The notes under the pieces: generated by a model | Seen by the model: the letters and a program-made list of their open reading frames with translations, nothing else | The model's database searches: none | Told to the model about the DNA's origin: nothing | Assembly: GCA_019239975.1 (NCBI GenBank) | Contig: JAFAZE010000070.1 | Span: forward strand, 1 to 64,000 | From: Streptosporangiaceae bacterium | GTDB lineage: Bacteria > Actinomycetota > Actinomycetes > Streptosporangiales > Streptosporangiaceae | Direction: 5' to 3' | DNA: 64,000 nucleotides | Translations under genes and position numbers: made by a program | Part shown: positions 34,110-42,045 of the stretch, in pieces | Position numbering within the stretch: the first letter of the stretch is position 1 | How the letters are laid out: every line of letters begins with the position of its first letter

Positions 34110-35572
34110 TGCACGTGGGCCAAGTCCAGGCCGGCCATGCCAGCGACGACGCCAGCGAAGACCAGTTGCTGGAGAGCTTCGGCTACCGCCAGCAGTTCGT
34201 CCGCTCGCTCCGCCACTTCGAGTCGTTCGCCGTGGCGTTCTCGTTCATCTCGATCACCACCGGGATCTTCTCCACCTACGGCTTCGCCCTGACGGTCGGC
34301 GGAACGCGCGCGATCTGGACCTGGCTCATCGTTGCCGTCGGGCAGGCGCTCGTCGCGCTGGTCTACGGGGCCCTGTCGGCGCGCGTGCCGTTGTCCGGCT
34401 ACTCCTACCAGTGGGCGTCGCGGCTGGCCAACACGCACGTGGGATGGTGGTTCGGCTGGATGTCGTTCGCGTTTTTGACCATCGTCACGGTGTCGGTCGA
34501 CTACGGGCTCGTCCAGGTCGCGTTCCAGCCGCTGATCGGCGAGACGTTCACCCCCACGAGCGCCGCGCTCGAGACGCTCGCCGTCCTGGCGCTCCAGGCG
34601 GCGCTGATCGTCATCTCGACCAGGGCCACCACGCGGGTGAACAACACCGCCGTGGCGACCGAGATCGCCGGCATCGCCGGCCTCACCGTCCTGCTGCTGA
34701 TCGTCGCGGCCGTCAGGTCGATCGGCCACTGGTCCAGCCTCACCTCGGCCGGCCCGGTGCCGTCCGCCGGTTACTACGCGTGGCTGGGCCCGTTCATGCT
34801 GGCGACGCTGCTCGGCGCGTACACGATCGTCGGCTTCGAGTCGGCGAGCAACCTGGCGGAGGAGACCCATGAGCCGCACCGGGTGATACCCAGGGCGATG
34901 CTCCGCGCGGTGGTGATCTCCGGCGTCGTCGGCTTCGCGTTCCTGATCGCGCTCGCCTACGCGACGACCAAGGGCGCGTACGCGAGCCCCGCGCCGGTCG
35001 CGTTCATCGTGCGTGACGTGCTCGGCGGCGTAGTGCAGAAGATCTTCCTGGTCTTCGTCTGCGTCTCGATCTTCGCCTGCGGCCTGGTCATCATGGTGAC
35101 CAACGGCCGCCTCATCTACGCCATGGCGCGCGACCGCCGGCTGCCCGGCCACCAGCTCCTCAGCAGCGTGCCGAAGGCCACCGCCGGGCCGCCGGCGGCC
35201 ACCGTCCTCGCCGCGGTGCTCGGCGCGATCATCACGCTGGCGCTGCGCACCCACACCGCGGCGCTCCAGACGCTGTTCACCGCGTCGACGATCATGCCGG
35301 CCCTGCTCTACGCGGGCACGGTGCTGCTGTACGTGCTCACCCGGAAGGGGCGCGGCGTGCGTCCGTTCGGGAAGTGGGAGATCCCGATCGTCGCCGGTGC
35401 GATCATCTGGCTCAGCTACGAGCTGATCATCCTGATCGGGCCGGCCACGTTCCGCGACGCGCAGTACTACGTGCTCGGCTCGCTGGGCGTCGGCCTGGTG
35501 TTCTACCTGGTGCAGCTCGTGACCGAGCCGCGGGCGATGCGCACCGAGCCGGGCCTCGAAAGCGCGGAATGA
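34109..35572 (+). CDS. APC superfamily permease
   Basis: A 487-residue inner-membrane transporter with about 12 hydrophobic helices and the APC-type N-terminal pattern SFISITTGIFSTYGFAL. It also has VPLSGYSYQWASRLAN and the central motif GFESASNLAEETHEPHRVIP. Substrates of this superfamily are amino acids, amines, polyamines and related cations. It is unusual to find such a transporter between a DeoR regulator and a glycerol-kinase-like gene, where a glycerol facilitator or ABC/MFS sugar carrier would be expected. It is coupled to both neighbours (TGATG and ATGA). The substrate is probably an amine or amino-alcohol, by inference. Confidence 0.9.
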   Translation: MHVGQVQAGHASDDASEDQLLESFGYRQQFVRSLRHFESFAVAFSFISITTGIFSTYGFALTVGGTRAIWTWLIVAVGQALVALVYGALSARVPLSGYSYQWASRLANTHVGWWFGWMSFAFLTIVTVSVDYGLVQVAFQPLIGETFTPTSAALETLAVLALQAALIVISTRATTRVNNTAVATEIAGIAGLTVLLLIVAAVRSIGHWSSLTSAGPVPSAGYYAWLGPFMLATLLGAYTIVGFESASNLAEETHEPHRVIPRAMLRAVVISGVVGFAFLIALAYATTKGAYASPAPVAFIVRDVLGGVVQKIFLVFVCVSIFACGLVIMVTNGRLIYAMARDRRLPGHQLLSSVPKATAGPPAATVLAAVLGAIITLALRTHTAALQTLFTASTIMPALLYAGTVLLYVLTRKGRGVRPFGKWEIPIVAGAIIWLSYELIILIGPATFRDAQYYVLGSLGVGLVFYLVQLVTEPRAMRTEPGLESAE

Positions 35573-37014
35573 ACGTTCTGGCCATCGACCAGGGCACCTC
35601 GGCGACGAAGGCGCTTGTCGTCGGGGACTCCAGCGAGGTGCTCGGCGGCGCCGAGGTCCCGGTCCGCACCCGCACCGTGGGCGCGGACGGCGTCGAGGCC
35701 GACCCGGAGGAGCTGTTCGCCTCGGTGCTGCGCGCCGGCACGCAGGCGCTGGCGGCGTCCGGCGCGCAGGCGGACGCGGTCGCGCTCGCCAACCAGGGCG
35801 AGACCGTGCTGGCCTGGGACCGGCGGACGGGCAGGCCGCTGACCCCGGCGATCGTGTGGCAGGACCGCCGGGCGGCGGGCGTGTGCGCGCGGCTGGAACG
35901 CGTGCCCGGCCGCGCGGCCGAGCTCTCGGCGATCACCGGCCTGCCGCTCGACCCGTACTTCGCCGCGCCGAAGATGACCTGGCTGCGCGAGAACCTGACG
36001 GCGGACGGCGTGGTGACCACGACCGACACCTGGCTGCTGCACCGGCTCGGCGCCGGCTACGTCACCGACGCCGCGACCGCGTCCCGGACGATGCTGCTCG
36101 ACCTGGACACGACGGCCTGGTCCGAACGGGCGTGCGCGGCGTTCGGCATCGACCCGGGAACGCTTCCGGCCGTGGCGGACTGCGCGGTGATCGCGGGGGA
36201 GACGTCCGCGTTCACGACCTCTCCGCTGCCGGTCGCGGGCATAGCCGTCGACCAGCAGGCGGCGCTGCTCGCCGAGGGGTGCCTCGCCGCGGGCGACGCC
36301 AAGTGCACCTACGGAACGGGCGCCTTTCTCCTGGTCACGACCGGCGCCTCCGCCGTGCGTCCGGCGTCCGGCCTGTCCGCGTCGGTCGCCTGGCGGCTCG
36401 GCGGCGCGGCGACCTACTGCCTGGACGGCCAGGTGTACACGGCGGGCTCGGCGGTGCGCTGGCTGACCGGGACCGGCGTGCTGGGCGCGCCGGACGAGCT
36501 GGACGCGGCCGGCGGCGGCGTGCCCGACGCGGGCGGCGTGATCTTCGTGCCCGCGCTGGCGGGCCTGGGCGCGCCGCACTGGGCGCCCGGCGCGCGCGGA
36601 GCGCTCACCGGCCTGCAGCTGTCCACGCGGCGGGGGCACATCGTCCGCGCCGTCGCCGAGGGCATCGCCGCCTCGGTCGCGCTGCTGGCCGGCGCGGCCG
36701 CCGCCGACCTGGGCGCGCCGCTGACGTCGCTGCGCGTGGACGGCGGCCTCACCAGGTCCCGGCTCCTGCTCCAGGCGCAGGCCGACCTGCTCCAGATGCC
36801 GGTGCTGGTCTGCCGTTCGCCGCACGCCACCGCGCTGGGCGCCGCCGCGCTCGCCCGGCTGGGCACCGGCGACGCGGCCACGGCCGGCGAGGCCGTGCGC
36901 GGGGCTGAGGCGGAAGCGATCGTGGACCCGTCGATCTCCGCTGATGAGGCTTCCGAACGGATGCTGGCCTTCCGTTCAGCGCTCCGCATGATCCTCCAGG
37001 ACCGGGCGAGCTGA
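35569..37014 (+). CDS. FGGY family carbohydrate kinase (glycerol-kinase-like)
   Basis: A 481-residue ASKHA-fold kinase that should phosphorylate a polyol-like hydroxyl. The N-terminal phosphate-1 motif is AIDQGTSATKALV. GlpK-like positions NQGETVLAWD and AIVWQDRRAAG follow, then the phosphate-2 loop CTYGTGAFLL and the C-terminal signature LRVDGGLTRSRLLLQAQADLL. It is closest by eye to glycerol kinases and related uncharacterised kinases. The ATG overlaps the permease stop. The product presumably feeds the two following dehydrogenase-like proteins. Confidence 0.9.
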   Translation: MNVLAIDQGTSATKALVVGDSSEVLGGAEVPVRTRTVGADGVEADPEELFASVLRAGTQALAASGAQADAVALANQGETVLAWDRRTGRPLTPAIVWQDRRAAGVCARLERVPGRAAELSAITGLPLDPYFAAPKMTWLRENLTADGVVTTTDTWLLHRLGAGYVTDAATASRTMLLDLDTTAWSERACAAFGIDPGTLPAVADCAVIAGETSAFTTSPLPVAGIAVDQQAALLAEGCLAAGDAKCTYGTGAFLLVTTGASAVRPASGLSASVAWRLGGAATYCLDGQVYTAGSAVRWLTGTGVLGAPDELDAAGGGVPDAGGVIFVPALAGLGAPHWAPGARGALTGLQLSTRRGHIVRAVAEGIAASVALLAGAAAADLGAPLTSLRVDGGLTRSRLLLQAQADLLQMPVLVCRSPHATALGAAALARLGTGDAATAGEAVRGAEAEAIVDPSISADEASERMLAFRSALRMILQDRAS

Positions 37015-37022
37015 GGGGCGCG

Positions 37023-38432
37023 ATGCCCCGAACCGGGCCGGAGACGGTGATTTACGACGTCGCGGTCATCGGCGCCGGAGTCGTCGGCACCGCCATCGCG
37101 CGGACGCTGGCCCGGTACGAGCTCGGCTGCGCGCTGATCGACGCGTCACCCGACGTGGGCACCGGCACGTCGAAGGCCAACACCGCGATCCTGCACACCG
37201 GGTTCGACGCCAAGCCGGGCAGCCTCGAGAGCCGGCTGCTCGCCCGCGGCAGCGTCCTGCTGCGCGACTACGCGGCGGCCGCGGGCATCCCGGTGGAGCG
37301 CACCGGGGCGCTGCTCGTGGCGTGGACCGCCGGGCAGCTCGCGGCGCTGCCGGGCATCGCGCAGAACGCGAGGAAGAACGGCTACCTCGCCGTCCGGGAG
37401 CTCGGCGCGGCCGCCCTGTACGAGCGGGAGCCGCGGCTGGGGCCCGGCGCGCTCGGCGCCCTGGAGATCCCGGACGAGTCGGTCATCTGCCCCTGGACGA
37501 CGCCGCTCGCGTTCGCCGCCGAGGCGGCCGGCGCGGGCGCCCGGCTGCTGCTGGACACCAAGGTCACCGGCGCGGAACACGCGGACGGGCCCTGCGTGCT
37601 GGCCACGACGCGCGGGCCGGTGCGGTCCCGGTGGGTGGTCAACGCCGCCGGGCTGGGCAGCGACGTGGTCGACCGGATGTTCGGCGGCGACGGCTTCACG
37701 ATCCGGCCGCGCCGGGGCGAGCTGATCGTGTTCGACAAGTTCGCCAGGAGGCTGCTGCGGTCGATTCTGCTGCCGGTGCCGGCGGCGCGCACCAAAGGCG
37801 TCCTGGTCGCGCCGACCGTGTACGGGAACGTGCTGCTCGGCCCGACCGCGGAGGACGTCGGGGACCGCGGCGACGTGGCCACGACCGCCGCCGGCCTCGG
37901 CTCGCTGCTCGGCGCCGGACGCCGCATCCTGCCGGAGCTGGCCGCCGAGGAGGTCACCGCGACCTACGCGGGACTGCGCGCGGCGACGGAGCATTCCGAC
38001 TACCAGATCCACGTGGACGCCGGACGCCGGTACGCCTGCGCGGCCGGTATCAGGTCCACCGGCTTGTCGGCGTCGCTGGGCATAGCGGAGCACGTGGTCT
38101 GCGGGCTGGCCGAAGCGGGGCTGCCGCTGCGCCCGCGCGCGGTCCCGCCCGCCATACCGGTCATGCCGTACATCGGGGAGGCCGGCCCGCGGCCGTACCG
38201 GGACGCGGAGCGGATAGCGGCGGACCCCGCGTACGGCGAGATCGCGTGCCACTGCGAGCGGGTGACGCGCGGCGAGATCAGGGACGCCCTGGCCGGCCCG
38301 CTGCCCCCGACGGACCTGGACGGCCTGCGCCGCAGGACCCGCGCCCTGAACGGCCGGTGCCAGGGCTTCTACTGCGCGGCCACGGTATCCCGCCTGTTCG
38401 CGGAGTTCCGGGGACCCCGCCATGGAGGTTGA
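37023..38432 (+). CDS. FAD-dependent oxidoreductase with C-terminal [2Fe-2S] domain (GlpA-like)
   Basis: A 469-residue flavoprotein resembling the catalytic GlpA subunit of quinone-linked glycerol-3-phosphate dehydrogenase. The FAD motif AVIGAGVVGTAIARTLA is at residues ~14-30, and the DAO-type substrate domain includes SKANTAILHTGFDAK. The last ~70 residues form a BFD-like iron-sulfur domain with IACHCERVTRGEIRDAL and, later, NGRCQGFYCA, giving four Cys in a C-x-C...C-x4-C pattern. It should oxidise the phosphorylated product of the preceding kinase. It begins 8 bases after the kinase and overlaps the next gene by 11 bases. Confidence 0.9.
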   Translation: MPRTGPETVIYDVAVIGAGVVGTAIARTLARYELGCALIDASPDVGTGTSKANTAILHTGFDAKPGSLESRLLARGSVLLRDYAAAAGIPVERTGALLVAWTAGQLAALPGIAQNARKNGYLAVRELGAAALYEREPRLGPGALGALEIPDESVICPWTTPLAFAAEAAGAGARLLLDTKVTGAEHADGPCVLATTRGPVRSRWVVNAAGLGSDVVDRMFGGDGFTIRPRRGELIVFDKFARRLLRSILLPVPAARTKGVLVAPTVYGNVLLGPTAEDVGDRGDVATTAAGLGSLLGAGRRILPELAAEEVTATYAGLRAATEHSDYQIHVDAGRRYACAAGIRSTGLSASLGIAEHVVCGLAEAGLPLRPRAVPPAIPVMPYIGEAGPRPYRDAERIAADPAYGEIACHCERVTRGEIRDALAGPLPPTDLDGLRRRTRALNGRCQGFYCAATVSRLFAEFRGPRHGG

Positions 38433-39795
38433 CGTCCTGGTGGTCGGCGCCGGCCCGGCGGGCCTGTCGGCCGCGGCCGAACTGCGCCGCCTGGGCGCGG
38501 GCCGGGTCCTCGTCGCCGACCGCGAGGCCGCGCCCGGCGGTGTGCCCCGGCACAGCTGGCACACCGGGTACGGGCTGCGCGACCTGCGCCGGATCATGAC
38601 GGGCCCGGCGTACGCGCGGGCGCTGGCCGCCGCGGCCGCCGCCGCGGGCGCGCGGATCCGGCCCGGCACGACCGTCACCGGCTGGGAGCTGGGCGAGTCC
38701 GGAGCCGGCGGTGCCCCCGGCCCCCGGCTCGCGCTGACGATGACGAGTGCCTGCGGCGCCGAGACCGTGCACGCGGCGGCGGTGCTGCTCGCCACCGGGT
38801 GCCGGGAACGACCGCGCGCCGCGCGGCTGGTCCCCGGAGACCGGCCCGCGGGCGTGATGACAACCGGTGAGCTCCAGCAGCGCGTCTACCTGAACGGCGA
38901 GCGGCTGGCCGGCCGGGCGCTGGTCGTGGGCGCGGAGCACGTGAGTTTCTCGGCGATGACGACGCTCGCGCACGCGGGCGCCGACGTCGTCGCGCTCGTC
39001 ACCTCCAGCGCGCGGCAGCAGAGCTACGCCGCGTTCCGGCTCGCCGCGGCCGCCCGGTGGCGGGTGCCGGTCTGGACGTCGACGGCGGTGCGCCGGATCG
39101 ACGCCAGGGCGGACGGCGCGGGCCGCGGCGGGCCCGGCGCCCGGGCGCGGCTGGCCGGCGTGCAGGTCGCCGACTGCCGTACCGGCGCAGCCCGGTTCGT
39201 TCAGTGTGACTGGGTTGTCTTCACCGGTGACTGGATTCCCGACCACGAGCTGGCGCGAGCCGCCGGCCTCGACATCGACCCCGGCACTCGCGGGCCGGCC
39301 ATCGACGCGGCGCTGGCGACGTCCGCCCCCGGCGTGTTCGCCGCGGGGAACCTGGTGCACGCCGCGGAAACCGCGGACGTCGCCGCGCTGTCCGGCCGGC
39401 ACGCCGCCCGCTCCATCGCCGCCGCGCTGCGCGCCGCCAGACGGAGCGCGGGCGCCGGCGAGGGCGCGGTGCCCGACGCCGACGCGAGCGCCGCCGCAGG
39501 TGGCGGCCCGGAGCCCGGCGTGCGGATACCCGTCCGCGCCGAGCCGCCGCTGCTGTGGATCTCGCCGAACGTCATCCGGCCGGCCGCTCGCGAAACCCTC
39601 CCTCCGCGTGGCCGGTTCGTGCTGCGCGCCGGGGAGTTCCGCCGCCTCGCCCGGCTCGAGGTCCGCCAGGACGGCCGGCTGCTCGCCCGCTCCCGCCCGG
39701 TCCGGCTGATCCCCGCGCGGCCGGTGCACCTCGGCGCGGGCTGGCTGCCGCGCGTCGACCCCTCCGGCGGCCCGGTAAGCGTCTTCGCGCCCTGA
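38422..39795 (+). CDS. FAD/NAD(P)-dependent oxidoreductase (GlpB/HcnA-like)
   Basis: A 457-residue flavoprotein with an N-terminal FAD motif LVVGAGPAGLSAAAELRRLG and a central segment ATGCRERPRAARLVPGDRP. It also has the FAD-closing motif GVFAAGNLVHAAETADVAALSG. It resembles the second subunit of glycerol-3-phosphate or amino-acid dehydrogenase complexes that pair with a GlpA-like protein carrying a BFD domain. A variable C-terminal beta-rich domain follows. No GlpC-type membrane anchor is seen. The 11-base overlap with the preceding gene supports a stoichiometric complex. Confidence 0.85.
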   Translation: MEVDVLVVGAGPAGLSAAAELRRLGAGRVLVADREAAPGGVPRHSWHTGYGLRDLRRIMTGPAYARALAAAAAAAGARIRPGTTVTGWELGESGAGGAPGPRLALTMTSACGAETVHAAAVLLATGCRERPRAARLVPGDRPAGVMTTGELQQRVYLNGERLAGRALVVGAEHVSFSAMTTLAHAGADVVALVTSSARQQSYAAFRLAAAARWRVPVWTSTAVRRIDARADGAGRGGPGARARLAGVQVADCRTGAARFVQCDWVVFTGDWIPDHELARAAGLDIDPGTRGPAIDAALATSAPGVFAAGNLVHAAETADVAALSGRHAARSIAAALRAARRSAGAGEGAVPDADASAAAGGGPEPGVRIPVRAEPPLLWISPNVIRPAARETLPPRGRFVLRAGEFRRLARLEVRQDGRLLARSRPVRLIPARPVHLGAGWLPRVDPSGGPVSVFAP

Positions 39796-39904
39796 CCAAT
39801 CCCCCGTCCCCGCGCCGTCCCCCCGCCCCCGTGCTGCGCGTCCCCCCGTGCTACGCGTCCCCCCGCCCCCCGTGCCGCGCGTCCCCCGGCCACGTCCCTC
39901 CGTG

Positions 39905-39950
39905 TTTGGGTGCAATCCGTGTTGCTGTGACAGCGCGGATTGCACCCAAA
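39905..39950. repeat. Perfect inverted repeat, copy 1 of a dispersed hairpin family
   Basis: TTTGGGTGCAATCCG (39905-39919) and CGGATTGCACCCAAA (39936-39950) pair perfectly around a 16-base loop that itself contains GCTGT facing ACAGC. It lies between the convergent GlpB-like and carboxylesterase genes and may terminate both. The related sequence at 13929-13980 shows that it belongs to a family. Confidence 0.9.
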
Positions 39951-39977
39951 TCCGTCTGACGGAGCTGGCCGGCGGGG

Positions 39978-41624
39978 CTACCCCTCGATGGTCGTCCAGA
40001 ACCCGCACTTGTGGAAGGCGGCGAACGCCGCCGCCGGCTCCGGTGCCGTGGCCCTTGGCAGCAGCTCCTGGATCCGCTGGCCGCGGTGGCCGAACCGGGG
40101 CCAGTACGGCGCCTCGCGGGCCCGGCCGCCGTTCGGGTCGCCGGTGGCGGCGAAGCGGGTCCAATAGCCGATCATCTGATCCGAGAGGGCGAGCTGCGCG
40201 GGCTTGAACGGCGGCGTGACGTCCAGGAACGGGATCTTCTGGAACACGTACTGGAGCTCGGTGCTGTGCGCGGCGCCCAGCGGGAACGTGAACGTGATGC
40301 CGAAGTCGTTCGGCGGGTTCGGATCGCTGAACTCGTAGGCGTACACGCCGCTGCGGGCGGCGAGCTCGTCGGCGGTCAGCGCGGGGCAGCTGAACACGGA
40401 GTCGGTGAACACCGCCGAGTACGCCAGGTCGGGCGATCGGTAGGCCCGCAGCGGGTAGTGGGCCAGGACCGCCGGGGCGGCCGCGCCGAACTGGGCCCGG
40501 ATCAGCGCCGGGTACTGCGCGGCCGTGATCGGGTGGCCGAGCGCGTCGAACTCCAGCCCGACGAAGAACCGCCCCTCGTCGTGGTTCGTGCCCTGCAGCA
40601 GCGGGACACGGTTGTAGCGACCCTCGGCGAACGCCGCCGCGGGCTGCCGTGGCAGGATGCCGGCGGCGAGGACCGGGCCCCAGGACAGGTTCCCCGCGGC
40701 CCGCAGGATCGCCGTCACCGGCTTGGCCCGCATGCACGCGGCGGCGGTGGCGGGATTGGCGCAGCCGAGGCCGGCGGCGAGCGTGCCGCCCTGCTTCTCG
40801 GCCGCCGCCCTGGTCTGTGCAGGCAGCAGGCACCCGCTCTCGGCTATCGCCCGCTGGAACAGGCCGGCCGCGGCCGGCGACGCCATGTTCGCGCACACGC
40901 TCGCGGCGCCCGCGGACTCGCCGAAGATCGTCACGTCGCGCGCGTCGCCGCCGAAGGCGCGCGCGTTGCGCCGCACCCAGCGCAGCGCCGCCTGCTGGTC
41001 CAGCAGCCCGTAGTCACCGCTGGGGCCCATCTTGTCCAGCGCGCGCAGCGCCAGGAACCCGAACGCGCCGAGCCGGTAGTTGATCGTCACCACGATGGCG
41101 TGCCCCCTGGCGGCGAGCACCGCGCCGTCGTAGATGCTCCCCGCGCCGCCGGTGAAGCCGCCGCCGTGAATCCACACCATGACCGGCAGCCGCCGGTGCG
41201 CCGCCGTCAGGGGCGTGTAGACGTTCAGGTAGAGGCAGTTCTCGGCGGTGCTGGTCGCCGGCACACCGGTCGCGATGCTCCCGGTCTGCGCGCAGTTGCT
41301 GCCCGGCTTGGTCGCGGCCCTGACACCGCGCCACGGCCGCCCCGGCCGCGGCGGCCGCCAGCGCAGCGCCCCGGTGGGCGGCGCCGCGTACGGGACACCC
41401 AGGAACTCACGGGCGACGCCGGTGCGCAGCCCCTTGATGAGCCCGTCGCTGGTGCGAACGATGAGCGGCAGCACGCGTGCCGCGCCGGCCGGCGCTGGCC
41501 GGCCGGCCGCCGCGGCGATGCCGCCAGGAACGAATCCGGCCACGGTAACGGTCAGCCCGGCGGCGGCAAGCAGCCGCGCGAATCGCCCGCCCGCGATGTG
41601 ATTCCTCGGCATGGCACGCCCCAT
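39978..41624 (-). CDS. Secreted type B carboxylesterase
   Basis: A 548-residue exported carboxylesterase/lipase of the cholinesterase family. The N-terminus has a basic region, a hydrophobic stretch (LLAAAGLTVTVAGFV) and a likely cleavage after Ala-Ala-Ala. Family hallmarks are AENCLYLNVYTP, the oxyanion-hole loop HGGG (153-156) and the nucleophile motif FGESAGAAS with Ser237. An acid and a His lie in the C-terminal half (the FPLGAAHSTEL region). The substrate is an extracellular ester of unknown nature. It is monocistronic and convergent with the catabolic operon. Confidence 0.92.
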   Translation of the reverse strand: MGRAMPRNHIAGGRFARLLAAAGLTVTVAGFVPGGIAAAAGRPAPAGAARVLPLIVRTSDGLIKGLRTGVAREFLGVPYAAPPTGALRWRPPRPGRPWRGVRAATKPGSNCAQTGSIATGVPATSTAENCLYLNVYTPLTAAHRRLPVMVWIHGGGFTGGAGSIYDGAVLAARGHAIVVTINYRLGAFGFLALRALDKMGPSGDYGLLDQQAALRWVRRNARAFGGDARDVTIFGESAGAASVCANMASPAAAGLFQRAIAESGCLLPAQTRAAAEKQGGTLAAGLGCANPATAAACMRAKPVTAILRAAGNLSWGPVLAAGILPRQPAAAFAEGRYNRVPLLQGTNHDEGRFFVGLEFDALGHPITAAQYPALIRAQFGAAAPAVLAHYPLRAYRSPDLAYSAVFTDSVFSCPALTADELAARSGVYAYEFSDPNPPNDFGITFTFPLGAAHSTELQYVFQKIPFLDVTPPFKPAQLALSDQMIGYWTRFAATGDPNGGRAREAPYWPRFGHRGQRIQELLPRATAPEPAAAFAAFHKCGFWTTIEG

Positions 41625-41733
41625 AGCTTGTGCGTTTCAGACCGGTTACTGCCGAGTAGTGTCGTCCTGCACGACCGTCCGGTCAAGACCCGTGATACCC
41701 CAGCGGCATTGGCCGCAGGCTACGCCGGGTGGC

Positions 41734-41934
41734 GGCGAGCACCGGGCGCGGGCTACGGCGGGTAGCGCGGAGTGAGCCGCGAACGCGGCTCACATTCCGC
41801 GATCGCGCGGTCCGCGAGGGCCGGCGGCCCTCCGGCCGCGCGATGCCACGGCGAGCACCGGGCGCGGGCTACGGCGGGTAGCGCGGAATGTGAGCCGCGA
41901 ACGCGGCTCACATTCCGCGATCGCGCGGTCCGCG
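41734..41934. repeat. Direct repeat of ~85 bases carrying strong palindromes
   Basis: A unit beginning GGCGAGCACCGGGCGCGGGC occurs at 41734 and again at 41850 (period 116 bases). Each copy includes GTGAGCCGCGAACGCGGCTC plus AC (41772-41793 and 41890-41911), a near-perfect hairpin. In copy 2 the palindrome extends to 17-base arms (41883-41918). No gene lies between the carboxylesterase start (41624) and the polymerase start (42046), so this stretch is intergenic and repeat-filled. Confidence 0.85.
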
Positions 41935-41998
41935 GGAGGCCCTCGCGGCCTCCCCGGCCGCGTGATGATGCGGCGAGAACCATAGCGGGCCGGGGGGT

Positions 41999-42029
41999 CC
42001 GGGGGGTCGCCCTCCGGGCGACCCCCCGG
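41999..42029. terminator. GC-rich 14-base hairpin before the LigD-type polymerase
   Basis: CCGGGGGGTCGCCC and GGGCGACCCCCCGG pair perfectly around the loop TCC. There is no T-tract. It ends just upstream of the -10 box of the next gene, so it could stop upstream transcription or act as a regulatory structure. Confidence 0.5.
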
Positions 42030-42033
42030 GGAA

Positions 42034-42039
42034 TACAGT
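42034..42039 (+). promoter_or_regulatory. -10 box of a probable leaderless promoter for the LigD-type polymerase
   Basis: TACAGT ends six bases before the GTG start, without a ribosome-binding site. The arrangement matches that before the propeller gene at 30851. The overlapping hairpin leaves little room for a normal -35 element. Confidence 0.5.
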
Positions 42040-42045
42040 ATCCAT

